A stretch of 64,000 bases of DNA. Origin: Apodospora peruviana (Eukaryota > Ascomycota > Sordariomycetes > Sordariales > Lasiosphaeriaceae). Under the pieces are notes generated by a model that saw nothing but the letters and a program-made list of their open reading frames with translations, ran no database searches and was not told where the DNA came from. The stretch covers positions 1 through 64,000 of the forward strand of contig JAUEDM010000007.1 of assembly GCA_033439685.1 (NCBI GenBank). Reading direction: 5' to 3'. Below are positions 11,364-22,475 of the stretch, one piece after another. Each line of letters starts with the position of its first letter. Position 1 is the first letter of the stretch. Position numbers and translations under genes: made by a program.

Positions 11364-12594
11364 TTAATCCTGTCTCGCCGGATCCAGCTCAACTCCACCA
11401 ACTATCCCATCAATCTCAGCCATAATCTCGGGCGTTAACTTGTCGAGCGATTTCAAAGCCTTGACGTTCTCAACAATCTGTTCCGGCCTGGACGCACCCG
11501 TGATGACAGACGATACGTTGGGATTCTTCAGACACCAGGCCAGAGCCAGCTCTGACTGCGGGATGCCAACTTTGTCCGCAACAACCTGAACATTATCAGC
11601 ACCTCTACTAGACACATCAAATGAATCTAGCATTCTTACCTTAAGCTTGCGGCACTTGTCAACATCATCCCGCCACGCTTTGTTGCCATAATTATCCCTC
11701 ATATAACTAACAAACTTATCATCCCCTTTGGCAAACCGACTCCCCAGGGGTGGCGCTTCAGGGGAGTCATTATACTTGCCGCTCAGCAAGCCAAACTTGA
11801 GCGGACTAAACGTCGTCAGACCCAGCCCGAGGCGACTATACAGTCTTTGAAACTCTGCCTCCACCTTTTTTCGGGACAAAAGATTGTAGAACGGCTGCTC
11901 GACGACCGGACCGATGAGGCCAAGCTGTTTGGCGATGCCGCACGCTTCGGCGATCTCGTCGGCGCTCCACTCGGATGTGCCCCAGTACAGCGCCCACCCT
12001 TTGATCTCGATGACATGATTAAAGGCGCGCACGACCTCCTCCATCGGTGTGAGTCTGTCGGGCCGGTGCGCGTAGACGATGTCGACGTATTCTAGGTCGA
12101 GACGTTTGAGGGAAGCGCGGAGGCCCTCGATGATGTGTTTTCTAGAGAGGCCGTGGTTGTTGACCAGCACTTCACCGTTGTGGCCGCCCCAGTTTAACTT
12201 TGTGCTGATAACTATGTCGTTGCGGTTCCATTTCAGTGTTTTGATGGTCTGTCCCATCACCATCTCGGATTGGCCGCCTGCATAGCTGTGGTCGTTCGTT
12301 TGTCAATGGATCGAGCTGGTATTGTGGACGGATGTGTTAGGGGGGTACATACCTCTCAGCTGTGTCAAAGAAGTTGATGCCGCAGTCGTATGCCTGCTTC
12401 ATGCAAGCCAGCGCCGTATCTTGTCGTGGAGGCCATCAGTGTCATTCTCTGTTATGATGAAGTAAATGCCTACCGTTCTCGACCTGGCCACCAAAGGTGA
12501 GCCAGCCACCCAGACCCAGGGCTGACACGTGCAGGCCCGAGTTGCCAAGGCGGCGGTACACCATGCCTGTTTTCCGTGGTTCCTCCCACGCCAT
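11364..12594 (-). CDS. Aldo/keto reductase (voltage-gated K+ channel beta-subunit type)
   Basis: NAD(P)H-dependent oxidoreductase of the AKR superfamily, 351 aa, the normal family length. Four exons: 12594-12474, 12419-12353, 12285-11640 and 11585-11364. All junctions keep frame. The third intron (11639-11586, 54 bp, gtaaga...ttcag) is a multiple of three without stops and is easy to miss. The catalytic tetrad is visible: Asp in NFFDTAE, Tyr in SYAGGQSE, Lys in ISTKLNWGG and His in VYAHRPDR. The NADPH-binding end is seen as SSVITGASRPEQIVENVKAL near residues 305-325. The C-terminus lacks the channel-interaction features that would allow a more specific name. The substrate is unknown. It lies tail-to-tail with the LURP-one-like gene. 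Confidence 0.9.
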
Positions 12595-12975
12595 CTTGGA
12601 TGTCGTATATATGGATAGTGGTGTCGTGATTTGGTTAGGTAGGTCTTGACGACAAAAGGCAAACTGATTGTAGAGGTCTGGAAGGGGGGGGGGGATGAAT
12701 GGAAATTTGGGACGCGGAGAATATTTCGGAGACGCCACTTAGCAGTCAAACCACATCGGAGGCCACCGCAGTCCAAAGAGGAGACAAATGAGGGGCCGAT
12801 CACTCAACTCCGCTGCTGGACCCGCCGTGTCAAGTTAAGCTATTATTATGGAGTACATAAGGCATACTATCTAATCTAGCGCAAAGACGTGCTCACGATA
12901 TTATATGGACCACGAACCGTATCCCCGGAGGAGCGAAGACGCTACCAGATGTATAATTTGATGTCTGGTCTCTTT
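12595..12975. other. Promoter region of the AKR gene and 3' flank of the regulator
   Basis: No gene. It contains a G8 run near 12685 and a TAGG tract near 12641, and should carry the AKR promoter. Confidence 0.5.
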
Positions 12976-14979
12976 TTAGCCAGGAGGACTGGGACTGCCA
13001 AGCCCCAGGAGCCAGTTCTGGTTGGTGAGCATCATAGTATCGCCCAGTGTAGTATCGCCCGGCGACGGTGTTTCGTCCGCCGAGAACAGTTGACAAGCTC
13101 TCGAACTACCACTATCCATGTTGTACAGCTGGCCCAGGAGACCCATTGGTTGAGTGTACCAGTTCGATACAGGTCTGATATTGCCAAGTCCTGTTACAGG
13201 TGCAGCCGAAGTACCACTTGGGTCAGTTCCATATGGCAGCGGTGTTGATATCGACTGTTGCTCAACCTCGGCCGCTGCAACAAGAGAAAGCCACGGTGAA
13301 TATGATGATTGGAGTGGTCGGCTTTGCGGAGAGTCTCCTAACTGCCCCGAGTTCAAGTTCAAGCTGCTACTCCATGCATATTCTGCAACTTCGTCGTCCT
13401 CCTCGATCACCTCGACAATCGTTGGTTGCTCGGTGGGACCCGGGATCAAGCCTGTCGTCATGTACGAAGGCGGCACCTTCAACTGGGCGATGCGTGTGGT
13501 CAACCGACCCAAAAGACTGCTGTTGCCCCCGCGTGAAGTTGCCAGGATCCGTTGGAGTCTAATAAGAATGTCGCTTGGTTGCACGTTCACCGGCATCGAC
13601 AAGCTCGAAGTGGTGGTGTTCAAGCGTCCAGTGACGGAGTCGGCAACTGCGCTCGCAATCTCATAGACCTTGAACTCGATGGCCGGACCGTGTGCTTCCA
13701 GGGCAGCGCTGGGAAGGAGTGAAATGAAGTCGAGGAACTCTTGGGCAATCTGAAGCGGCGCGGCCACCAGAGAAACAGATGACGAAGAGTCACGGTGGTG
13801 CGGCGTGCTGTCAGCAGCCCAGTTGCTCAACGCCGCTCGCCAGATAAGGACCTGCATCCACTGTCGGGTAACACAGATGTCTGCTTTCTGAATGTCGTTG
13901 CTCCCGTTCTCCATCTCGAGGAAGGGCGCGTGTTGAAGTCGTGTTCTCAGATCGTTGAACGTCTCGTGGTTGAACGACCGAGCTGTAACCTGAATATTGT
14001 CCGTAGCATCCTGGAGGATCTCAAAAGCACGAGACTGGTCAAAAGTTCGAAACAAGTCCACGAGCTTCCTGAACGCCGGTAAGATATTGTGGGCTTCGTC
14101 GCCTGACCCGCTGCCATCCAGAGGTGGTAGCTTCTCGGCTGATGTTAGGACGATAGGGAGCTTGTGCAGCATGGCGACCCCGCGCTCCGTGACGAACAGC
14201 AGCCACAGAATACGCCGCCGGAGACGGTCCTCCCCTGCGTCTTTCAATGTCAGGTACGACGACGCTCGATGCAGTCCGAGTATCTGAGCGAGGGTGATGG
14301 CCTCGCGCAGATAGAGAAGCGATTTGGGCCCGCCTGGTTCCTGATTCTCGTGGTATATGTGCAGAAAGAAGGACGTCCTGAGCTTGTTGAGGTTGGCTGG
14401 TCCGCTGTCAAGGCTCTGTGTCCTCCTGATGCGCTGGCATTCGGCTTCAAGGCAAGCTGCCGAGGCCTTATCATCAAAGCCGCCCGTGTTGTCGTCGTCG
14501 AAGCGCTGGCCAAGTTTCAGCTGCGCCATGGTCGCCGCACCCACTGCCACGGCCAGAGCGAACGTCTCAACATCATGCGCGTCTCTTTGTAACGCCGCGA
14601 TGACCTCCTCTACGGCAAGGATGGGCCACACCGGAAACAAGCGGAGCCGGTAGATGCACAGCCGGAGGACCAGGGACTCGACTGTGATTTCTGGCCTGTT
14701 GTTGCTCGGGGTTGCTTCTGGTATCTTTGTAGGGGCAGACGAATCTGTGGGTTGTTTTTGTTGAACCTCTTGGATCTGCTGCAGTGTTTTGGCCCGCAAG
14801 CTCCGCGGTCCTCGTGTTGAAGGGGTCTTGTTGAAGGTACATGCGATGCCAATGGCTTGACACCGCTCACACGGCGGCACTTCTGTGCATTTGACCTTTC
14901 GGATCTTGCATGCGTCGCAACTTCTCGAGCCGATCTTTCTTTGCTTCTGTCTCGGCTGTGGTGCCGGTGGACGAGGCAT
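12976..14979 (-). CDS. Zn2Cys6 fungal transcription factor
   Basis: Nuclear DNA-binding regulator, 667 aa from the ATG at 14979. That ATG has a good context and immediately precedes a proline-rich start and a basic stretch. An in-frame upstream ATG at 15045 would add 22 residues. The binuclear zinc cluster is complete: Cys 21, 24, 31, 37, 40 and 47 (CX2CX6CX5CX2CX6C), with the basic segment KIRKVK. A Gln-rich linker follows, then a long helical middle region of the fungal-specific regulator type (RRRILWLLFVTERGVAML near residues 250-270). The C-terminus is Ser/Pro-rich. No intron is needed. It sits upstream of the MFS transporter and the divergent TauD-type dioxygenase, so it may control them; this is inference from position. 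Confidence 0.85.
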   Translation of the reverse strand: MPRPPAPQPRQKQRKIGSRSCDACKIRKVKCTEVPPCERCQAIGIACTFNKTPSTRGPRSLRAKTLQQIQEVQQKQPTDSSAPTKIPEATPSNNRPEITVESLVLRLCIYRLRLFPVWPILAVEEVIAALQRDAHDVETFALAVAVGAATMAQLKLGQRFDDDNTGGFDDKASAACLEAECQRIRRTQSLDSGPANLNKLRTSFFLHIYHENQEPGGPKSLLYLREAITLAQILGLHRASSYLTLKDAGEDRLRRRILWLLFVTERGVAMLHKLPIVLTSAEKLPPLDGSGSGDEAHNILPAFRKLVDLFRTFDQSRAFEILQDATDNIQVTARSFNHETFNDLRTRLQHAPFLEMENGSNDIQKADICVTRQWMQVLIWRAALSNWAADSTPHHRDSSSSVSLVAAPLQIAQEFLDFISLLPSAALEAHGPAIEFKVYEIASAVADSVTGRLNTTTSSLSMPVNVQPSDILIRLQRILATSRGGNSSLLGRLTTRIAQLKVPPSYMTTGLIPGPTEQPTIVEVIEEDDEVAEYAWSSSLNLNSGQLGDSPQSRPLQSSYSPWLSLVAAAEVEQQSISTPLPYGTDPSGTSAAPVTGLGNIRPVSNWYTQPMGLLGQLYNMDSGSSRACQLFSADETPSPGDTTLGDTMMLTNQNWLLGLGSPSPPG

Positions 14980-15045
14980 GGTGATCCTGTAAGCAGACGG
15001 GAGAGGACGGAGTTGGGAGAATGGAGTCGACCATCTTGGCAACAT

Positions 15046-15377
15046 CCACTGGGAAAGGGTAGCCGATGTCCCCTGTAAGGCCAGGTCAAGCCCCGCTATG
15101 GCGTGATTGGGGGAAGCTCACGAGAAGGACCCTGGAACCCCTGAAGCGAGCTCCGAAGACCTAACTGACTTTGGCAGCTGCTGTGGTCATCCTGGAAAGC
15201 TTGCTTGGAGTTGTCTTACACGTAACAGGCTAGATGTAGACCAAGGGTACATACAACGAGAGACGCAAGACTGTTAATGCTTCATGGAGATGGATAGTCA
15301 TAGTCCATAGGGACATTGATTGAACAATAAAGGTTCTAAATACATATTCCCCCCTGGGTTCAATCTCACAGCACCTC
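15046..15377. other. Intergenic between regulator and transporter
   Basis: Holds the 5' flank of the Zn2Cys6 gene and the 3' flank of the MFS gene. No further gene seen. Confidence 0.5.
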
Positions 15378-17057
15378 TCAATATTCGAATCTGAAATCCA
15401 ATCGCTTATTTCCGTCCTCTTCACGAGCCGCCACATCATTCTGGTAAGCAAACTTCTCGTCGGACGACATCTGATCCCACTTCTCCGCCTTCTTCTTGTT
15501 CAGGTACACCAGCGTCTGCCGCTGAACGACAAAGACGACCAGCGACAGAGCACATATCGAGATAAGAACCTTGTTGCCCTGCTTGTAGTACGGCTTGTCA
15601 TAGGCGCGATAGATCTGGCTGCCGATGAGACTGCCGACCTGGACAATGACGTTGTACGTCGCCGCCGCAACGGCGCGCTTCTTGACATCAAACGAGTTCT
15701 CCGAGATCCACGACGACACGATGGGGTGGAAATAGGGATACCCTGAAATCAGAGTGATCATGGTGAAGCGCGACCACTCGCGTCCGCCATCGGGCAGGGT
15801 GAGAAGCGCGATCAAGAGCGGCATGATCCAGAGCTCGCCGAATATGCAGTGGAACGTGCGCTCATTGAAGAAGTCGCTGCTCCAGGCCAGGACCAGCATT
15901 GTGATGATCTGCAGCACGGCAGACGGGATCGTCAACATGTTGGAGTCAAAGGTCGAGAATCCGATGCGCTTGAGAGTGAGACTGAGGTAGGCCTGCACCG
16001 GGGTTGCTGGGATGTAGGCCACCAGGCCGATGAAGAAGAGACCCCACAAAGAAGGATCACGCAAGGTGTTCTTAATGTCCTTGACAGTGATGGGTTGCTT
16101 GAGAGCTGTGAGGCCCTTTGCTGGGTCGTCGCGGAGGATGCGGTTGACCATGATGGTCTCTTGACGCTCCGTGTACCACGGCTTGCGGAAGATAACGCCA
16201 GTTGTGTTGGTGGGCGACGCTGGGAGGTACAGATATGACTATGGCGGAACAATATCATGTTAGCAGTTGGACCCGACGGTGCACTACGGCCTTGAACTTA
16301 CAATAGCTCCCAGAACGACGGTGAGGAGACCTTCCAGAAGAAAGAGCCAGAACCAGCCAGTGTGTCCACCAATTCCGCGCATCTTGAGAATGCCAGCGGC
16401 AAGGAGAGCCGAGATGACACGGGCAACGTTCAGCGTGGACCAAAACACGGCAAGGCGGACCGATAGCTCCTTGGACGTGTAGAAATAAGTGGCGTAGAGA
16501 ATGGCTCCGGGGATGAAGCCACCTTCGCAGGCGCCGATGAGGGCACGAGTGACGTAGAAGCCAGCTCGGTTGTACATCCACGCCTGCGCCCAGGAGACGG
16601 TTCCCCAGGCCAGCATCATGAGCGGCAGAACCCTGCGGAAACCGAAACGCTTGGTGAGGAGCTGAACCGGGAACTCGGCCGTCATGAAGGCCAGCAGCTG
16701 GATTGTGGTTCCGTTGTTGTAGTCGTCGCTGGTCAGCTTGAGGTCGTCAAGTAAGTCATCGGTGAGGGCGTTGGACAAGTTGCCGCGATCGAGCTGCAGG
16801 CCAAAGAACATGACACAGAGCCAGGAAAGGAGATAGAGATCAGTCATACGGACGACTGCCTTCTCCTCTTCCGGTGTCCATGTTGCCTCTGCATCCCAGC
16901 GGTGTTTTCCTTCATATTTGTCGTCTGGTGGGAGGGCAGCACTCAGGTTCTCTCGTCCCAAAACCACACCCTTGAGGGAGGCATTGTCGTCTTTGCCTCC
17001 GTCAGACTGTGTTGGAGCTGACTTGGCGTGAAACTCGATGTCATTACGGGTACCCAT
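15378..17057 (-). CDS. MFS transporter, anion:cation symporter (allantoate/nicotinate permease-like) family
   Basis: Plasma-membrane symporter for small organic anions or vitamins, 538 aa. Two exons, 17057-16302 and 16238-15378, are joined in phase 0 (gtaagt / tgctaac branch / catag). A hydrophilic N-terminus of ~70 residues ends in RMTDLYLLSWLCVMFFGLQL. This is followed by the ACS hallmark DRGNLSNA and about 12 membrane spans. Family-typical patches include GACEGGFIPGAILYATYFYT and FWSTLNVARVISALLAAGIL. The C-terminal tail is acidic/basic (EKWDQMSSDEKFAYQND). It is divergent from the TauD-type dioxygenase with ~810 bp between starts, a layout that suggests co-regulation and a shared substrate such as a sulfonate or another organic acid. 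The substrate itself cannot be read from sequence. Confidence 0.88.
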
Positions 17058-17869
17058 TTTGGAACGTTGCTACCCAAGGCAGGATGGGTAAAAACGGAGA
17101 GACAAGCACAAGGACTCAAATGGTGGCCTTCACGGGAAAGAACTTCACGGTGAGCTGCCTTTAAGAAAACATGAAGATTAGTATCCATCAGCGGCAGGTG
17201 AAGAGTAGTTAATGTATTAAAGATATCGAGCTCAAGAACCTTGGATGCCGCTGCCACATGCTACCACATGCTGCCGACCCACCATCACCAATAACGCAAC
17301 GGAGAAAGACACGGAGAAGGTTTACCAAGCACGTCTAGTGTAGGATCGCGACATCGCCACCCTTGGTTGTAGTTGGACGCTATTGAGAAGTGCCGGGACT
17401 GTCAGCAATATCTACCTTAGCTTTCCGGAGGAAACCGTTCGACATCTAACGATGCATCATTGCATTCCCGGCCGGTCAGGACCCATTGGATCTTCACCGT
17501 GGAGGCTGCGGAGGCGGAGACCGTTTTGGTCTCGGGAGCGGGGTCGAGAAAGGATTGGCGCCGGGATTCCTCATCTTTGGTGCGCGTGACGCCATTCCTA
17601 TTCTCCGATATTTTCTCCGTGAGGAGGGGATTCCGGGGAGGCGGAACCATCCGACCATGCGATGCTGACAGCAAGATAGTTTCATGTTAATTATAACAAC
17701 AATTGCGCCATCTGAACCCTGTGGTAGTTGCATTCGGTCTTGGAGATTAACCGATTAAGAACTCGAACCCATATCACCAGACTTAACTGGAGCCCTCCCA
17801 ATCCTGTGCTTCATCTCAGGCTGCATTGTCAACTTGTGTCCCGGAAATTGTACTTATACCATATCTATT
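17058..17869. promoter_or_regulatory. Shared divergent promoter region (MFS transporter / dioxygenase)
   Basis: An 812 bp interval between two divergent starts. It contains CCG-rich short repeats of the kind that could serve Zn2Cys6 factors (for example the ccggccggtc and ttccggggaggcggaa area at 17468-17645). No specific site can be proven by eye. Confidence 0.35.
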
Positions 17870-19129
17870 ATGCCTTCTGCCATCCCTACATCACAGACCT
17901 CGTCCACTATTGTTGGTGGCCACGATGTTGCAAGACCGGGGACCAATAAGATCACGTACTCAGGTTCTCTGGAGAAGTTCAAGTACAATGACCTGACGCC
18001 AGCCATTGGACGGGAATTTGAGGGTCTCCAAGTAGCGGACCTTGTCACGGCAGATGATCAAATCATCAGAGACCTAGCCGCAATAAGTGAGTTGGACCAC
18101 TACCTATCCTAGATCAAGTGCTGATATCGAGGGTATTGACTTGACCCTGCCACAGTTTCCCAAAGAGGTGTTGTTTTTTTGCGTGATCAGGATGTGACAC
18201 CAAACCAAATGAAAGATTTCATGCTTCGGTTAACTGAGCTGGCCGGCTGTGTAAGCGGGACCCTTTACAGAATAGATATCACTCTCCGAGTCCCAAGGCC
18301 ATCTCTAACCAAGTTGCTATCTAGCCCGAGTCGTCCGGTCTGCATGTGCATCCCTTGACGGAAGAAGGCAGCGAGCTAGGCGACCAAATCAGCGTCATAA
18401 GTTCCGAGAAGCAGAAGAAGGGCGGCGGCCTCACACACCAACTGGCCGATGTCAGTCGGTTCGCAAGCAATGGGTGGCACAGCGATATCACCTTCGAGCC
18501 GGTACCATCAGACTATGCGATGCTGAAGATCCACACCCTACCGACAACGGGTGGTGACACGCTCTGGGCCAGTGGCTACGAGATTTACGACAGGCTGTCG
18601 CCGGCCATGCAGAAGATGCTCGAGGGCCTGACCGCGACACATGACGCCAAATTCTTCCTCGACGAAGCCAAGAATCTCGGGAACCCGATCAGGGAGGGCA
18701 AGAGAGGCTCGCCTCTCAATTATGGGTCGGAACTCGCAGCAGTTCACCCCGTAATTAGGACAAACCGTATGTCTCTTAATCCCAGTTTCAGTTGGAAATA
18801 ATGATGGCTAACAGTTTTGTGCAGCTGTGACGGGCTGGAAGTCGGTTTACGTCAACAAGGGGTTCACCAAGCGTATTAATGGCGTGACCAAGGACGAGTC
18901 CGACATATTGCTATCGTATCTGTTCAATCTCGTCACGCAGAATCACGATGCACAGGTCCGGTTCCGGTGGAGGAAGAATGACCTTGCCATTTGGGATAAC
19001 CGCAGCACCTGGCATTGTGCTACATATGATTACGCCCAAGCTCGGGCAGGAGACCGGGTCTGCTCGTTGGGGGAGGCGCCATACCTCGATCTGTCGAGCA
19101 CGGGGAGAAAGGAGGCACTTGGTTTGTAA
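17870..19129 (+). CDS. TauD/TfdA-family Fe(II)/2-oxoglutarate dioxygenase
   Basis: Non-heme iron dioxygenase of the taurine/2,4-D/sulfonate type, 352 aa. Four exons: 17870-18086, 18156-18250, 18325-18766 and 18825-19129. All use GT..AG borders and all junctions keep frame. The iron-binding HxD is in WHSDITFEPVPSDYAMLKIH (residues ~150-170), and the distal His is in DNRSTWHCATYD near the C-terminus. The 2-oxoglutarate Arg is likely within GDRVCSLGEAP; most relatives end this motif with ...R.L.R. RGVVFLRDQ near residue 75 is also family-typical. In fungi such enzymes release sulfite from sulfonates or hydroxylate small acids. The neighbouring divergent organic-anion transporter supports a catabolic role. 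Confidence 0.88.
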
Positions 19130-19701
19130 AGGTGTAATGAAAGAAGAAAGGACCCAACAGGACTGGTAATATGGCATGATTATCTAATTACATGAAAAAT
19201 AGAACGTGAGTTGGGTGACCGCGACAATCATGCCTTGCTTCCATTTCCATCGCAGATATCAGGGCTGACTTGTGACCCCTTTCTTGTTTGTTGCATTGTT
19301 CTGAATTCGTGGTGCCACTGACAGCCTCTAGCGGTGGCAGTGGATGTCGGCCCGGCGCCGGTGCTTAAATACGGCTTAGGGTTTTGCGGAGAGCTCCGAT
19401 GTCGGATGGTTCCAGAAGGTTCGTGCTCTCTGATCAAAATGCTGCAATCGCCTGTCTTGGCAATTAGGTACGAAGAGATGCGACCGTGATTGCTAATTCC
19501 ACCAGCACCTGACACATCGCGACAACGCCTCCGCTGCGCCGGCAGTCTTTATCTTCAACACCTTCGACTCTCCTGTGAACCTGCAAGCTTGTGAAGACCT
19601 CACCTCTCCTCGAACCCCATTGCCACGACACGATAAAGACCCGAGATACCTCATTTGCAAACCGACAAGCTTATCCCTCAAGAATCCGCCGCACGATCAC
19701 A
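19130..19701. other. Intergenic, thioredoxin promoter
   Basis: No gene seen. A CT-rich stretch just before 19702 looks like a 5' leader. Confidence 0.5.
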
Positions 19702-20097
19702 ATGGCAGACTCTGTCAAGCACATCAACTCGGCCAAAGAGTTCGCGGAGCTGCTCTCATCGACACAATACGTCGTGGCCGACTTTTATGCCGACTGGTGT
19801 GGTCCCTGCAAGGCGATCGCACCCATGTACGCCGCGGTCGCGAAGCAGCTCTCGATCCCCAACTTCCTCGCCTTTGCCAAGATCAATGTCGATACGGTGC
19901 AACCAGTTGCGCAGCAGTACCGCGTCACCGCCATGCCGACCTTCCTCTTCTTTAAGAACAGCAAGCAGGTTGCTGTCAACGGCAACGCCATGATCCAAGG
20001 CGCCGACTGGAACACACTGAAGTTGGCGGCCGACAAGCTGGGCAGGTTGGCCAAGGAGAAGAAGGCAGCTGCTGATGCCGCGGCCGACTCCAAATGA
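19702..20097 (+). CDS. Thioredoxin
   Basis: Small redox protein that reduces disulfides of client proteins using NADPH via thioredoxin reductase; 131 aa, intronless as read. It has the active site WCGPC at residues 32-36 preceded by VVADFYAD. The cis-proline is in VTAMPTFLFFKNSKQV, about 40 residues later. It is slightly longer than the usual 105-110 aa because of an Ala/Lys-rich C-terminal tail (KEKKAAADAAADSK). No signal or transit peptide is seen, so it is probably cytosolic. The start is the first ATG, in the context CACAATGGC. Confidence 0.95.
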   Translation: MADSVKHINSAKEFAELLSSTQYVVADFYADWCGPCKAIAPMYAAVAKQLSIPNFLAFAKINVDTVQPVAQQYRVTAMPTFLFFKNSKQVAVNGNAMIQGADWNTLKLAADKLGRLAKEKKAAADAAADSK

Positions 20098-20826
20098 TTC
20101 ACGCAAGGCAGCATTAAGAGGAGGATACCCATACAATAAGGAAGGGCCGGACAAACCCGCGCAGCTCACGGGACAGCGGCCCGACACTGGGAAGGCTCAG
20201 ATTGACACAGCGGTGGCCGGATACCCTTTGATCTCTTGCTTAACGACCATTTGTCCGTGTCCGTACGTGTAGCATTTGTGCTGGTTCATTGACATCGTGG
20301 GTGCCCTGGGATCCGGCAGACGTCGACTCCTTGAGCTGTGGACAGGGGAGAAATTGGCGAACGAGAAGGATCATGCACAACCGGCGAGGACGCAGTCCTC
20401 GAAGTCTTTGCCACACAACTGCATGATCGAGGACCTGTTGAACTGGTTAGAATTCCACGCTGAGGTCCCAAACACTGCGCGGTCGCTGGGGCCACTGGCA
20501 GTGCAAAGCGCGTCGCGGGTCCGCCATCAAGGTGCTGGACGGGGTTATCTTCTATGATGTCATTTTAACGATCACTGCCTGGCGTTCATAAACTATCATT
20601 CTCCCAATCGCGAAAGAAGTCTTAAGATCAAGCTTCTCGCAACCAAGTCTTTCAGTGTACATAAATTTCACGAATCATACCAGACTAGATCATTTGTTAG
20701 CAGTACTACCTTGTATCGCAGTTATCATACCTTGTGTCCTCTCCACTCCAGACAACAAACTTTCCAAGGCACCCGACATTCAGTGCACCGAGCGCCCGCA
20801 CCCCGGCGGACTGAAAGATCAAAGTC
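20098..20826. other. Intergenic, no gene seen
   Basis: Frames here lack starts, splice logic or motifs. It likely includes the thioredoxin 3' UTR and the promoter of the next small gene. Confidence 0.45.
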
Positions 20827-21165
20827 ATGGATCATCCAAGTAGACTTGACATTCGAACCAATGAGAATCGAGTGCAAACCGTAGAGCAGTCTCCAGACTC
20901 TCCCCCGACGACATCAACAAATACGTCTGTCGCTGCCGCGCCCAGCGATCATGGCGCCCAGGTTACACGGAGGGCGCCAGCCGGTCACCAAGAGATAGCT
21001 CAGAGGCAGAAGTACGGCCCAGGATCGACTGGACAGGTCGTCTTCCAAACAGATTCGTCAAACGATCGTGGAGGTGCTCCGGCAGTCAGACTCGATATGG
21101 ATCTAGACCTTGATGTACAGTTAAAAGGAAAGATACAAGGCGATGTTACGTTGGCCATACTGTGA
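20827..21165 (+). CDS. Small conserved fungal protein with C-terminal DLDLDVQLKG motif
   Basis: 112 aa, single exon, ATG at 20827. The first ~80 residues are Ser/Thr/Pro-rich and probably disordered. The protein ends in an alternating acidic/hydrophobic strand pair, LDMDLDLDVQLKGKIQGD then VTLAIL. The same ending is familiar from many short hypothetical proteins of filamentous ascomycetes, where its role is unknown. A gt directly at the stop codon (ctGTGAGT) could be a donor, but ending after LAIL fits the remembered family. Confidence 0.55.
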   Translation: MDHPSRLDIRTNENRVQTVEQSPDSPPTTSTNTSVAAAPSDHGAQVTRRAPAGHQEIAQRQKYGPGSTGQVVFQTDSSNDRGGAPAVRLDMDLDLDVQLKGKIQGDVTLAIL

Positions 21166-21653
21166 GTCTATGCGCAATCCAGCAAGGCCTTCGTTTCTCA
21201 ACCTGACATACAGAACTAATTATGGGGTTACAGTGACGGTGACAACAAGTAGAGAACACCCACCTCATACATTCACGGCTAATGTTTCCATCCTCTCTGG
21301 AGCAGTGTCAATCGAATATTTTTCAGTGTTCGCTCATTTCTCCAATCTGTTGTCTTTGGCATGTGCCACGCTGCATGTGAAGTCTGTTGCCGGGAATGTC
21401 TCAAGAGACGGCATCACGCGACTCGACCGGCCAACCCAACCAACACCGCAACTTACAGTCACACCCCACGCGCTCTGCTCATACTGGCACTAAATCACGG
21501 GTACGGTTTACTGTGATGAATCTCTATTAAGTACAACAATCTGCCAGCATTTCTTAATTTCTTGACCCTCACGGACTCTGCACTCGTCAAGATCAACTTC
21601 CAACCAAGAAACACAACTCAAAAGCCACCTTCCAGGACGTGAACCAAAACAAA
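21166..21653. other. Intergenic, no gene seen
   Basis: Nothing recognisable apart from the 3' flank of the preceding gene and a short A-rich leader before 21654. Confidence 0.45.
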
Positions 21654-22475
21654 ATGCCCAGCAGCCGCTCTCGCCACCGAGAAAAGTCATCAAACGAGGA
21701 GCAAACCACCGAGCCGGAAATCTTACACCAGGTCGGCCGCGCCGTGCTGGCATACTCACTGAAGCACCTTGGCGGCCAGGACTCATCCACTCGAGACCAT
21801 GATCAAGACAAACCTCGCACACGTTCTGATTCAGGAAAAGATGGTACCCACGATACTGCACATACAAGCAGCCGCAGCCGTGGATCAGGGTCGAGAAGCG
21901 ATAGCAGTGATTTACATCACATAATGAGCCAGCTGGCCGTCGGTATCTTTGGATTCGGTATCCGGCAGTACCTGCATCACCGACGACAGGCCAAGAAGAA
22001 CTCTGCGGCGGCCGGTTCGGGAAAGGGCGGACGGAAAAGAAGTACTAACGACAATGAGGAAGATGCAAGGAGGCCGATGGACCCCGAGCTTGTCGCAGCT
22101 CTCGAATCGCTTACCGCAGAGCTCAGAGGAACGTCGCAGTCCATTAGCACTATTGCCAACAGTGCCCCGTCTCATAAGAACTGCGAGGTGAAAAGTCGGC
22201 TTGAGGCGGAGGCGGATACTATCCAGGGCGAGATTGCAAATATCCAGATGGGCATCAACAACATGAAAAATTTACACGGAGGTATGGAACGAGATGCTGG
22301 GGTTTCCCAGAGGAGGAGGCGGCGCGAGCGATCGACGGGTACGAGGAGGACACTGGCAGGGGATGTGGATGCCAGATCAAGAAGAGAGACTGAACCACGG
22401 CACTATCGCCCCTCACGAATGGAGAGACAAGATCGAGACTCACGACCTGAACGGAGTCAAAGGGCTCCGAGATGA
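21654..22475 (+). CDS. Hypothetical charged, Ser/Arg-rich protein
   Basis: 273 aa, single exon, ATG in the context aaaATGCCC. It has three visible parts: a Ser/Asp/Arg-rich N-terminus; a short hydrophobic patch at residues ~85-100 (IMSQLAVGIFGFGIRQYL); and a helical, probably coiled-coil middle (residues ~140-210, ELVAALESLTAELRG) followed by an Arg-rich C-terminus. Similar disordered, charged proteins are common in Pezizomycotina and have no assigned function. Nuclear location is possible from the basic runs GKGGRKR and QRRRRRERS. Confidence 0.6.
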   Translation: MPSSRSRHREKSSNEEQTTEPEILHQVGRAVLAYSLKHLGGQDSSTRDHDQDKPRTRSDSGKDGTHDTAHTSSRSRGSGSRSDSSDLHHIMSQLAVGIFGFGIRQYLHHRRQAKKNSAAAGSGKGGRKRSTNDNEEDARRPMDPELVAALESLTAELRGTSQSISTIANSAPSHKNCEVKSRLEAEADTIQGEIANIQMGINNMKNLHGGMERDAGVSQRRRRRERSTGTRRTLAGDVDARSRRETEPRHYRPSRMERQDRDSRPERSQRAPR

